From assembly GCF_030680185.1 (NCBI RefSeq), contig NZ_JAUXVZ010000035.1, forward strand, positions 62,001 to 126,000: a DNA stretch of 64,000 bases, read 5' to 3'. Of the stretch, positions 9,501-16,625 are shown one piece after another (position 1 is the first letter of the stretch; each line of letters begins with the position of its first letter). The position numbers were made by a program, and so were the translations under genes. This DNA is from Phenylobacterium sp. Lineage in GTDB: Bacteria > Pseudomonadota > Alphaproteobacteria > Caulobacterales > Caulobacteraceae. The notes beneath the pieces were generated by a model. The model saw nothing but the letters and a program-made list of their open reading frames with translations. It made no database searches and was not told the origin of the DNA.

Positions 9501-9774
9501 CCTGATGACCTCGTTCGCCTTCATCTTCGGGGTGCTGCCCCTGGCCATCGCCTCGGGCCCCGGCCAGGAAATGCGCCAAGCGCTCGGCACCTCGGTGGTG
9601 TTCGGGATGATCGGGGTGACCATCTTCGGCCTGATCTTCACGCCGGTCTTCTATGTGGTCTGCCGCCGTCTCGCCGAGCGCCTGCCTGGGCGCAAGACCG
9701 GCCCGCAGCCGACCCCCGACCTGGGCGCCGAACCCGGCGTCATCACCTACCAAGCCCCGGAGGCGCGTCCGTGA
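6559..9774 (+). CDS. RND efflux pump permease, HAE1 (AcrB/MexB) family
   Basis: 1071 residues, normal AcrB length. It is a proton-driven inner-membrane trimer that exports hydrophobic compounds. It begins MRLSHFFIERPIFAGVLSVF with TM1, followed by a large periplasmic porter/docking loop, TM2-6, a second loop and TM7-12. Proton-relay residues are visible as the Asp pair in GIVVDDAIVVVENVERN (TM4) and the Lys in VAMAAKNAILIVEFAKQ (TM10). It sits between adaptor and channel genes and overlaps the channel start by four bases (GTGA). Confidence 0.95.
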   Translation: MRLSHFFIERPIFAGVLSVFITLVGIFAYPLLALSQFPDIAPPTVAVIANYPGASAETLAETVAAPLEQEINGVEDMIYMTSSSSNGMVQITVTFQPGTDLDSAQVLVQNRVSLAEPRLPEQVRQVGVVVNKQSTGFLMVVGLTADADNLNADYVGNYANSTVRDRLLRVEGVGEVQIFGGGLYSMRIWIDPGKAAERNLTPNEIVEALRAQNLQAAGGTVGQPPFGAAVASELPVEVQGRLSTPEAFGDVVLRRDAEGRTIRLRDVARVEIGAQDYGVRGYFSGERGVAMAVLQQPGSNALSTAEGIIEAMDDLEPNFPNGLSYQIPYNPTEYVAASVSAVQHTLIEAVLLVVLVVVVFLHTWRAAIIPILAIPIALVGTFAVQLALGYSLNSLSLFALVLAVGIVVDDAIVVVENVERNIREGLSPREAAHRSMKEVSGALVAISLVLVAVFVPTAFVSGIPGMFYRQFAVTIAAATVISLLVSLTLSPALAALLLKPHREGDAPHGPRWMAPLTGAANRFNKGFDWLSDRFGRLTARLVRVSFIMLIAYVVLLVATGWRLTDTPTGFIPEQDQGVLIGVVQLPPGASLERTDAVVQRATTEIGAMDGVQNIAAFVGLDGASFSMASNSATIFIRLTDWGERGSELTAQNMAGMIMQRMGAIEEANIFVLAPPPVEGLGNAGGFKMMVQDTGGVGYAALEQAANQLAGAAAQNPKLVGVFNQFNTGAPRVTADVDRDRALLLGVQPSEVFQTLGTYLGSTYVNDFNMLGRTFRVTAQAEPSGRSQVSDIANLKVRTTSGGMAPLGSIATLRDDSGPARVVRFNLAPSAEIIGGAAPGVSSGEALAEMERLAAETLPAGVSFQWTELAYQEQAAGDTTLLVFAMAVVFVFLVLAAQYEAFTLPLAIILIVPLSILAAMLGVWMRGMDNNILTQVGLIVLVAMAAKNAILIVEFAKQAEDQMGMNRFDAAVHAAKTRLRPILMTSFAFIFGVLPLAIASGPGQEMRQALGTSVVFGMIGVTIFGLIFTPVFYVVCRRLAERLPGRKTGPQPTPDLGAEPGVITYQAPEARP

Positions 9775-11174
9775 TCCCGTCCCGTCTGGCCGCCCTGTTC
9801 GCCGGCGCGGCTCTCCTGTCAGCCTGTGCGGCTGGCCCCGACTACCAGGTCCCGCCGGCGGGGACCGCCGAGGCCGGCCCCTTCATCGCCGCGGCCGATG
9901 GTCCGTTCACCGGCGCCCAGGCGCCCGACGACTGGTGGCGGCTCTATCAGGACCCGCTGCTGGACGACCTGGTGGCCGAGGCGCTGAGCGCCAACCGCGA
10001 CATCGCCGTGGCGGCCGCCAACCTGGCTCAGGTTCGTGCGGCCCTGGGCGAAGCCCGCGTCGGTTTCCTGCCCTCGACCACCACGACGGCGGGCGCCGCG
10101 CGGGTTCGCCAGCAGGATCCGGTGACCGGCGCCTATGGCGAAAGCGACAGCTTCCAGGCCGGTTTCGAGGCCGCCTATGAGGTCGATTTCTTTGGCCGGG
10201 TCCGCCGCTCGGTAGAGGCTGCACGGGCCGACGCCGGCGCAGCCGAGGCTCTCCTGGACTCCGCCAGGGTCACTGTGGCGGCCGAAACCGCCCGGGCCTA
10301 TGCCGATCTCTGCGCGGCCAATCTTCAGATCGCCACGGCCCAGCAGACCCTTGATCTTCAGCAGGAGACCGCCGACCTCACCGGCCGCCAGTTCGAGCTT
10401 GGCCGCGGCGGCGGCCTCGATGTGGCCCGCGCCCAGACCGAGCTGGAGTCCACCCGCGCCACCCTGCCGCCGCTCGAGGCGCAGCGTGACAGCGCCCTGT
10501 TCCGCCTGGCGGTGCTGACCGGCCGGCCGCCGGCCCAGGCGCCGATCGCCGCCCTGGCCTGCAACGTCGTGCCCGAGGTCACCACGGCCATTCCCGTCGG
10601 CGACGGCGCCGCCCTGCTGGCCAGGCGCCCCGACGTCCGCGCCGCCGAGCGTCGGCTGGCGGCCGCCACCGCCCGCATCGGCGTGGCCACGGCCAGCCTC
10701 TATCCCAGCGTGACCCTGGGCGGCAGCATCTCGACCCTGGGGGCGGACGCTTCGGACCTGGGCGACGACTACCAGTTCAGCGTTGGTCCCCTGATCTCCT
10801 GGAGCTTCCCCAATATCCTGGCGGCGCGCTCGCGCATCAGCCAGGCGGGGGCGGCGGCCGATGCGGCCCTCGCGAGCTTCGAGCAGGTCAACCTCACGGC
10901 CCTGCAGGAGACCGAGGTCGCCTTGACCCAATACGCCAAGGCTCTCGACCGCCGCGCGGCCCTGCAGCGGGCCCGCGACCAGGGCGAACGCGCCGCCCGG
11001 CTCTCTCGCATGCGCTATGACGCGGGCGTCGACAGCTTCCTGGGCGTCCTTGACGCCGAGCGGACCCTGGCGGGGCTTCAGGCGCAGCTGGCCCTGTCTC
11101 AGGCCCAGGTGGCCGATGCTCAGATTGTCTTGTTCAAGGCCCTGGGCGGCGGCTGGTCTCAGGCCGAGTCCTGA
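9771..11174 (+). CDS. outer-membrane efflux lipoprotein, NodT/OprM family
   Basis: 467 residues. GTG 9771 overlaps the permease stop (GTGA), so translation is probably coupled. The signal peptide ends in lipobox LLSAC. Two OEP repeats follow, each with long amphipathic helices (DDLVAEALSANRDIAVAAANLAQVRAALG and SRMRYDAGVDSFLGVLDAERTL regions), plus the family sequences DDWWRLYQDPLLDDLV and ARRPDVRAAERRLAAATARIGVA. It forms the trimeric exit duct for the pump encoded upstream. It is the last gene of the TetR-linked operon unless read-through reaches the SnoaL-like gene at 11249. Confidence 0.93.
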   Translation: MIPSRLAALFAGAALLSACAAGPDYQVPPAGTAEAGPFIAAADGPFTGAQAPDDWWRLYQDPLLDDLVAEALSANRDIAVAAANLAQVRAALGEARVGFLPSTTTTAGAARVRQQDPVTGAYGESDSFQAGFEAAYEVDFFGRVRRSVEAARADAGAAEALLDSARVTVAAETARAYADLCAANLQIATAQQTLDLQQETADLTGRQFELGRGGGLDVARAQTELESTRATLPPLEAQRDSALFRLAVLTGRPPAQAPIAALACNVVPEVTTAIPVGDGAALLARRPDVRAAERRLAAATARIGVATASLYPSVTLGGSISTLGADASDLGDDYQFSVGPLISWSFPNILAARSRISQAGAAADAALASFEQVNLTALQETEVALTQYAKALDRRAALQRARDQGERAARLSRMRYDAGVDSFLGVLDAERTLAGLQAQLALSQAQVADAQIVLFKALGGGWSQAES

Positions 11175-11206
11175 ACGCCTTCTCATCGCCGCCTTCGCGC
11201 GCTTAA

Positions 11207-11246
11207 GCTCCTCCCGCACGGCCGATCACAGGCCGACGGGAGGAGC
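11207..11246 (+). promoter_or_regulatory. long hairpin that sequesters the ribosome binding site of the next gene
   Basis: Outer stem GCTCCTCCCG (11207-11216) pairs with CGGGAGGAGC (11237-11246), 10 bp perfect. An inner stem CGGCC (11219-11223) pairs with GGCCG (11231-11235) around loop GATCACA. The 3' arm is the Shine-Dalgarno GGGAGGAG of the gene starting at 11249. No T tract follows, so RBS occlusion is more likely than simple termination, though a terminator-like role for the pump operon is possible. Confidence 0.7.
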
Positions 11247-11248
11247 CG

Positions 11249-11632
11249 ATGAGCCGCAACGAACCATCCGAGGCCGCCGCCATGGCCTGCCTCGACGCCT
11301 TCATGACCGCGTTTAACGCCCGTGACATGAAAGCCTTCGAACAGACCTTCAACTTTCCCTCGATCCGCCTGGCGTCGAACACGATGCGGATCATCAACAA
11401 GGGCGACCAGACCCAGGCCACCTTCGACCACGCCTCACTCAAGGACTGGGATCATTCGGCCTGGGAAAAGCGCGAGATCATCCATTCGGGGCCGGACAAG
11501 GTGCATATCAACACCCGCTTCACCCGCTATCGGAAGGACGGGAGCGTGATCGGCGGCTTTGACTCCATCTATGTGGTCACCTGCGAGGACGGCCATTGGG
11601 GGATCAAGGCCCGCTCCAGCTTCGCCCCCTGA
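11249..11632 (+). CDS. SnoaL/NTF2-like fold protein
   Basis: 127 residues, cytoplasmic, no signal peptide. It starts with a helix (EAAAMACLDAFMTAFNARDMKAFEQTFNFP), then beta strands with HINTRFTRYRKDGSVIGGFDSIYVVTCEDGHWGIKARSS. This is the NTF2-like cone pattern of small ketosteroid-isomerase-like or binding proteins. No catalytic residues can be assigned. ATG 11249 follows GGGAGGAG, which lies inside the 3' arm of the strong hairpin at 11207-11246, so translation should be low unless the hairpin opens. The gene is 74 bases after the efflux operon. Confidence 0.75.
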   Translation: MSRNEPSEAAAMACLDAFMTAFNARDMKAFEQTFNFPSIRLASNTMRIINKGDQTQATFDHASLKDWDHSAWEKREIIHSGPDKVHINTRFTRYRKDGSVIGGFDSIYVVTCEDGHWGIKARSSFAP

Positions 11633-11771
11633 CAATCTGACCGACCGTCGGCGCCTGCGAGGCGTGCGCCGAGGCGTTTCGGTCGGGATTTGGCCCTGAA
11701 GCTGCGATCTCTCGGGCGTCTTTGGCGTTGGGGCCTTGTTCCGGCCCCCGCGGCGCCCTGAGAGTCTCCCC

Positions 11772-12878
11772 ATGGCGGATCTGATCTTTTCCTACCGGCC
11801 CGATTGGGCGCCGCTCTGGCTGGTGAACCTGACCATTCTGACGGTCGGGGCCGCCGTCGGGCTTCTGCTGCATGAACTCGTGGCGCGGATGATCCGCCGC
11901 AGCCTGCGCAGCAAGGACGTCTACTGGTCCACCCTGGTCGCCAAGCTCCGCAGGCCGACCCGCCTGGCGGCTCTGATCATCGGCGTCGCCGCCGCCGCCA
12001 GCCTCGCCCACCTGGGGGAGGGGGGTGTCGAGGCCCTGCGGCGCGTCCTGGCGCTGAGCTTCGTGGCCCTGGTCGGCTGGAGCGCGCTGACCGCCCTCGA
12101 CATCTGGAGCATGCTCTATGTGCGGGGTCTGAAGCTTGACGCCGAAGACAACCTCCTGGCCCGAAAGCATGTCACCCAGACCAGGATCCTGACCCGAACG
12201 GCCGGCACCCTGATCGTGGTCCTGACCATCGGCGTCGCCCTGATGACCTTCCCCGGGGTTCGTCAGTACGGGATCAGCCTCCTGGCCTCAGCGGGCGCCG
12301 CGGGCATCATCGCCGGCCTCGCCCTGCAGCCCTTCCTGACCAATCTGATCGCCGGCGTGCAGATCGCCACCACCCAGCCGATCCGCATCGACGACGCGGT
12401 GATCGTCGAGAACGAGTGGGGTTGGATCGAGGAGATCACCTCGACCTATGTGGTCGTCCGCCTCTGGGACTGGCGGCGTATGGTCCTGCCGCTCACCTAC
12501 TTCATCCAGCAGCCGTTCCAGAACTGGACGCGGGAAACCGCCTCCCTGATCGGCACGACCATGCTCTATGTGGATTACACCGCCCCCATCGACGTGCTGC
12601 GCGCCAAGCTGGAGGAGATCGCCAAGGCCTCGCCCCTGTGGGACGGCCAGGTGGTCAATCTGGCGGTCACCGACCTGTCGGAACGCACCATGCAGGTCCG
12701 CTGCCTGATCAGCGCCCGCAATGCGCCGACCACCTTCGACCTGCGCTGCGAGGTGCGGGAAAAGATGATCGCCTTCCTGCAGGCCGAGCTGCCCCATGTG
12801 CTGCCCCGCGACCGGCTCGACTTCGAGGCCATGGTCAAGGGCGAGGCGAAGGCGCCGGGAAACCCGATCTCAGGCTAA
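11772..12878 (+). CDS. MscS-family mechanosensitive channel
   Basis: 368 residues from ATG 11772 (a TTG at 11736 is in frame but lacks support). Four hydrophobic segments lie in the first ~180 residues. The pore-lining helix is SLLASAGAAGIIAGLALQPF, followed by the beta domain motif TQPIRIDDAVIVENEWGWIEEITSTYVVVRLWDWRRMVLP, typical of the larger MscS-like proteins (YbdG/MSL type). It opens under membrane tension to release solutes. Its last 44 bases overlap the convergent beta-lactamase-like gene. Confidence 0.9.
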   Translation: MADLIFSYRPDWAPLWLVNLTILTVGAAVGLLLHELVARMIRRSLRSKDVYWSTLVAKLRRPTRLAALIIGVAAAASLAHLGEGGVEALRRVLALSFVALVGWSALTALDIWSMLYVRGLKLDAEDNLLARKHVTQTRILTRTAGTLIVVLTIGVALMTFPGVRQYGISLLASAGAAGIIAGLALQPFLTNLIAGVQIATTQPIRIDDAVIVENEWGWIEEITSTYVVVRLWDWRRMVLPLTYFIQQPFQNWTRETASLIGTTMLYVDYTAPIDVLRAKLEEIAKASPLWDGQVVNLAVTDLSERTMQVRCLISARNAPTTFDLRCEVREKMIAFLQAELPHVLPRDRLDFEAMVKGEAKAPGNPISG

Positions 12879-14097
12879 GATCGGCGCCCACATCGGCTGT
12901 CTCCAAGGCCTCCAGCGCGAAGTCGTCGTCGGGAGGGAGCAGGGGGCTTGCGGCCTGATGCTGTTCGATCACCGCCCGGGTGACGGCCTGCATCAGGGCC
13001 TGGCGCTCAGGGATCGGCGCTTCGGTGTCGGCGATCAGCACCGCGACCGCATAGGTCCGTCCGTCCGGCGCCGTCAGCAGGCCGACATCGTTATAGCCCG
13101 TCGCGCGGGCGCCCATGACCTGGCCGGTGCCGGTCTTGTGGGCCAGACGCCAACCCTCGGCCAGGCCGCCGCCCAGGCGTTTGGGACCGGTCTGGCTGGC
13201 GCCCATGAGGCCCAGGAGATGGCCGGTGGACTGCGGCGACAGCAGCTCGCCCGCCTGCAGGCGATGCAGGGCGGCCACCACGGCCTGCGGGCTCGCGCCG
13301 TCGGCCGGGTCCTGCAGATAGGCCTCCAGGGCCTGGCGTCGGACCTCCTGCGGCATGGCCGCCCGCGCGTCCCAGAAGCTGCGGCCGAAGGAGAATTCCG
13401 GCCGCCAGTCGAGGCCGGCGATCCGGGTCTGGAAATAGCGCTCCTCATCCCCGAGGCTGATGGCGCCCAGGGCCTTCTCCGTCATGACCGCACGCACCTG
13501 GTCAGGGCCACCCACCAGCCGCATCAGCACGTCATTGGCGGCATTGTCGCTGCGGGTGGCCGCGCTCTCCAGCAGGGCGCCGACGGTGGTCTGATAGCCT
13601 TGCCGCCCCACATGCTCGCGGATCGGCTGGTGGAAGATGGACAGGTCGTCCCGCCGGACGATGACGGGGTCGTCCAGGGTGAGGGCACCCTGATCGACGG
13701 CGTTCAGCACGCTGATCGCCACCCACAGCTTGCTGACGCTCTGCTGCGGATAGAGGGCGTCGCCGTCGTGGGCGGCGGTCCAGCCCGATTCGAGATCGCG
13801 CACGGCGATGCCGGCCCGGCCGTTGAAACTCACGCCAAGCTCGGCGATCCGTTGAACGAGGGGCGACGGGGCCTGGGGCGGCGGCTCCGGGAAGCGTAGG
13901 GAAGACCAGCTGGCCATGGCCTGTTCCCCGGCGCCGGGGGCGGCCGGCGGCGGGATCAGGAGGGCGGCGCCCAGAGCCATCAGACCGAGGGTTCCAGCCA
14001 TCATGCGCACGGCGAGACGGCGCTGCGCCAGCGCCCCCCGCCCTTGCGCCGCATCCCGGGCGGCCCTGGCCTCAACGATGGTCGGTTCGCCGCTCAA
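12835..14097 (-). CDS. membrane-anchored serine hydrolase, class A beta-lactamase-like
   Basis: 420 residues from TTG 14097, 21 bases after the J-domain gene. About 30 basic cytoplasmic residues precede a single hydrophobic segment (MMAGTLGLMALGAALLIP) without an obvious cleavage site, so it is probably a signal anchor. The active-site motifs are S120-V-S-K123, S183-D-N and K-T-G (HKTGTGQ). I do not see a clear omega-loop E-x-x-x-N deacylation motif, so it may be a penicillin-binding or esterase-like relative rather than an efficient beta-lactamase. The 3' end overlaps the MscS gene by 44 bases. Confidence 0.8.
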   Translation of the reverse strand: MSGEPTIVEARAARDAAQGRGALAQRRLAVRMMAGTLGLMALGAALLIPPPAAPGAGEQAMASWSSLRFPEPPPQAPSPLVQRIAELGVSFNGRAGIAVRDLESGWTAAHDGDALYPQQSVSKLWVAISVLNAVDQGALTLDDPVIVRRDDLSIFHQPIREHVGRQGYQTTVGALLESAATRSDNAANDVLMRLVGGPDQVRAVMTEKALGAISLGDEERYFQTRIAGLDWRPEFSFGRSFWDARAAMPQEVRRQALEAYLQDPADGASPQAVVAALHRLQAGELLSPQSTGHLLGLMGASQTGPKRLGGGLAEGWRLAHKTGTGQVMGARATGYNDVGLLTAPDGRTYAVAVLIADTEAPIPERQALMQAVTRAVIEQHQAASPLLPPDDDFALEALETADVGADLSLRSGFPAPSPRP

Positions 14098-14118
14098 CGC
14101 CTCGCCCCCCGTGCCTGG

Positions 14119-14778
14119 CTAGACCATGCCCGCCTTGCGCAGGGCCTGATAGGCCTTGATCACCCGTTGCAGCTTATGCTCGGCCGAGCGGTCGCCGCCA
14201 TTGGCGTCGGGGTGGCAGCGCTTGACCAGTTCGGTATAGCGCGCGCGGATGGCCGGCCCCTCGGCGTTGTCGTCCAGATCCAGATCGGCCAGGGCGTTGC
14301 GCTCGATCTTGCCCAGCCTGCGCGCCGGCGCGGCTTGCGGCCCGGGGCTGTGGGCGCCGCCGTGGCCGAACATGTTGAACGGGTCCTGGTAGCCACCTTT
14401 GCCGCGGGCGAAGTTGTTGGCGAACGTAGCCGACTCTCGCGAGTTACGGCTGGCCTTGAAGTCCCAGGTCGGCCGGCCGCCGGTGGTCTGCTCCTGCTCC
14501 TGGCGGGCCTTGATCTCGCCCTCGCTCATGCCGGCGAAGAAGTTCCAGTTGCGATTGTATTCCGCCGCGTGCGGCTGGCAGAACCAATAGTGCTCGTTCA
14601 TCATCTCCCGGGACTTCGGCGCCCGGGCCGCCGCGGGCATGGAGCAACCGGGGTGATCGCAACGGCGTTCACCGGGCTTCAGGGCGAAAACGTCGTCGGC
14701 CTGCTCCGCCTCCCCGGGCTTGGGGGGGCGAACGCGGATGTCGACGAACTTGGGCTTGTATTGAAACGCGCCGGGCAT
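14119..14778 (-). CDS. J-domain (DnaJ-like) protein
   Basis: 219 residues from ATG 14778; an upstream in-frame start at 14832 would overlap bolA. The J-domain is C-terminal (about residues 155-215), with the DnaK-stimulating tripeptide in KRCHPDANGGD. The N-terminal part has four cysteine/histidine positions (RRCDHPGCS, HYWFCQPHAAEYNRNWNFF) that may bind metal. This architecture is the alphaproteobacterial J-protein usually found next to bolA and cobS. Here it is divergent from bolA, with the beta-lactamase-like gene downstream. Confidence 0.9.
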   Translation of the reverse strand: MPGAFQYKPKFVDIRVRPPKPGEAEQADDVFALKPGERRCDHPGCSMPAAARAPKSREMMNEHYWFCQPHAAEYNRNWNFFAGMSEGEIKARQEQEQTTGGRPTWDFKASRNSRESATFANNFARGKGGYQDPFNMFGHGGAHSPGPQAAPARRLGKIERNALADLDLDDNAEGPAIRARYTELVKRCHPDANGGDRSAEHKLQRVIKAYQALRKAGMV

Positions 14779-14831
14779 GCCCCAAGTATGGGGCCTAGGC
14801 CCGCACTTTTGAAGAATTGAAGATGTGAGCA

Positions 14832-15104
14832 ATGGGCGCCATATTCGATGCCATTCACCAAAAGCTGACCGAGGCCTTTTCGCCGACCCGCCTGGAGATC
14901 GAGGATGAGTCGTCGCGCCATGCCGGTCACGCTGGCGCGCGGCCCGGCGGAGAGAGCCATTTCAACGTCTTGATCGAGGCTCAGGCCTTCGCCGGCGCGC
15001 CGAAGGTCGCCCGTCAGCGCATGATCTACCGCGCCCTGTCCGACGAGATGGCCGGCCCGGTCCATGCCCTGTCGCTCAAGGCCCTGGCCCCAGGCGAGAC
15101 CTGA
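14832..15104 (+). CDS. bolA: BolA family protein
   Basis: 90 residues. BolA proteins have a KH-like fold and work with monothiol glutaredoxins in iron-sulfur trafficking or as DNA-binding stress regulators. The sequence has IHQKLTEAFSPTRLEIEDES, the H-x-G-H region (SRHAGHAGARPGGESHFNVLI) and the conserved C-terminal helix start KVARQRMIYRALSDEM...VHALSLKALAPGE. It is divergent from the J-domain gene across 53 bases. The next operon's iron-sulfur enzymes lie 67 bases downstream. Confidence 0.93.
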   Translation: MGAIFDAIHQKLTEAFSPTRLEIEDESSRHAGHAGARPGGESHFNVLIEAQAFAGAPKVARQRMIYRALSDEMAGPVHALSLKALAPGET

Positions 15105-15171
15105 GGCCGGTCAAAAAACATAGAAGTCTGTTCGGGCGTCATTTTCCGCCCGGCGTTTGGGGAGACGCCCG

Positions 15172-15675
15172 TTGAAGACCAGTTTCACCGTCAATGGCCA
15201 GGCCGCCAGCCTGGACCTTGATCCGCGCACGACCCTGCTCGACGCCCTGCGCGAGCGGCTCGACCTGAAGGGCTCCAAGAAGGGTTGCGATCACGGCCAG
15301 TGCGGCGCCTGCACGGTCCTGGTCAATGGCCAGCGGATCAACTCCTGCCTCTCGCTCGCCGTCACCCACGAGGGCGACGCCATCACCACCATCGAAGGTC
15401 TGGCCCAGGACGAGACCCTGCACCCGGTGCAGCAGGCCTTCCTGGCCCACGACGCCTTCCAGTGCGGCTACTGCACGCCAGGCCAGATCTGCTCCACGAT
15501 CGGTATGCTGAAAGAGGCGGCCGACGGCTGGGCGAGCCTGGTGACGGAAGACCTCACCGCCGACGTGGTCCTGACCGACGAGGAAATCCGCGAACGCATG
15601 AGCGGCAATCTCTGCCGCTGCTCGGCCTATCCGCAGATCCTGGCGGCGATCCGCACCGCCGGAGGCCTGGCATGA
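15172..15675 (+). CDS. aldehyde/xanthine dehydrogenase, 2Fe-2S subunit (PaoA/YagT-like)
   Basis: 167 residues from TTG 15172, chosen because GGGGAGA lies about six bases upstream. It carries two [2Fe-2S] clusters: the plant-type site [16 protein letters not shown]...C and the helical-domain site CGYCTPGQ...CRCSAY. It passes electrons from the molybdenum centre to the FAD subunit. Unlike E. coli PaoA it has no twin-arginine leader, beginning directly with KTSFTVNGQ, so the enzyme is likely cytoplasmic. It is first of three overlapping genes. Confidence 0.92.
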   Translation: MKTSFTVNGQAASLDLDPRTTLLDALRERLDLKGSKKGCDHGQCGACTVLVNGQRINSCLSLAVTHEGDAITTIEGLAQDETLHPVQQAFLAHDAFQCGYCTPGQICSTIGMLKEAADGWASLVTEDLTADVVLTDEEIRERMSGNLCRCSAYPQILAAIRTAGGLA

Positions 15676-16625
15676 AGCCCTTCACCTATGAGCGGCCCGC
15701 CGACGTGGCGTCGGCCCTGACCCTGGTGGCCAAAATCCCCGGCGCGCGCTTCCTGGCCGGCGGCACCAATCTCGTTGACCTGATGAAGCTGCAGATCGAG
15801 CAGCCGACCCACCTGGTGGATGTCAGCCGGCTGCCCCTGGCCGAGATCGAGGATACGCCTGAAGGCGGCCTGCGCCTGGGCGCCATGACCACCAACAGCC
15901 AGGTGGCCGCTGACGCCCGCGTCCGCGCCCGCTATCCGGCGCTGGCCCAGGCCATCCTGTCGGGGGCGTCCGGCCAGTTGCGCAACAAGGCCACGACGGC
16001 CGGCAACCTGCTGCAACGGACCCGCTGCCCCTACTTCTACGACACCACCAAGCCCTGCAATAAGCGCGCGCCGGGCGCCGGCTGCGCCGCCATCGGGGGC
16101 ATCCACACCAACACGGCCATCTTCGGGGCCAGCGAGGCCTGCATCGCCACCCATCCCTCGGACATGGCGGTCGCCCTGACCGCCCTGGACGCCAGGGTCG
16201 AGACGAAGTCTGGCTCGGGCGAGGCCCGGGTTCTGGCTCTGGAGAGCTTCCACCGCCTGCCCGGCGACACACCGCACATCGAGACCGAGCTGCAGCCGGC
16301 CGAGATGATCACCGCCGTCGTGCTTCCCCCGCCGCCGGCCGGCAGGCAGATCTATCGCAAGGCGCGCGAGCGGGCCTCCTACGCCTTCGCCATCGGCAGC
16401 GTGGCGGTGGCCGGCGACCGGGTCGCCCTGGGCGCTGTGGCCCACAAGCCCTGGCGCGCAGAAGCCGCGGAGCTGGCCCTGGAGCAGGGGGCCAGTCCGG
16501 CCGAGGCCATGGCCGCAGAGCTCGAGGCTGCGCGGCCCGACGGTCACAACGACTTCAAGCTGAAGCTGATGGCCCGCCTGGGCGCGGCCTGCCTCACCAC
16601 CACCGGCGCAGGAGACGGCCAATGA
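15672..16625 (+). CDS. aldehyde/xanthine dehydrogenase, FAD subunit with extra 4Fe-4S site (PaoB/YagS-like)
   Basis: 317 residues from ATG 15672, overlapping the upstream stop (ATGA). The FAD-binding loop is visible as [12 protein letters not shown] and the second flavin region as [19 protein letters not shown]. Four cysteines in [21 protein letters not shown] and EACIATH match the insert that binds a [4Fe-4S] cluster in PaoB, a feature absent from ordinary xanthine dehydrogenases. This supports the Pao-type assignment. Confidence 0.92.
   Translation: MKPFTYERPADVASALTLVAKIPGARFLAGGTNLVDLMKLQIEQPTHLVDVSRLPLAEIEDTPEGGLRLGAMTTNSQVAADARVRARYPALAQAILSGASGQLRNKATTAGNLLQRTRCPYFYDTTKPCNKRAPGAGCAAIGGIHTNTAIFGASEACIATHPSDMAVALTALDARVETKSGSGEARVLALESFHRLPGDTPHIETELQPAEMITAVVLPPPPAGRQIYRKARERASYAFAIGSVAVAGDRVALGAVAHKPWRAEAAELALEQGASPAEAMAAELEAARPDGHNDFKLKLMARLGAACLTTTGAGDGQ

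Noticed and set aside
5308..9753. A 1481-codon open frame on the minus strand
   Set aside because: It lies wholly opposite the RND adaptor and pump genes, is rich in His/Asp/Gly/Arg as expected of an antisense frame of GC-rich coding DNA, and shows no domain or ribosome site.
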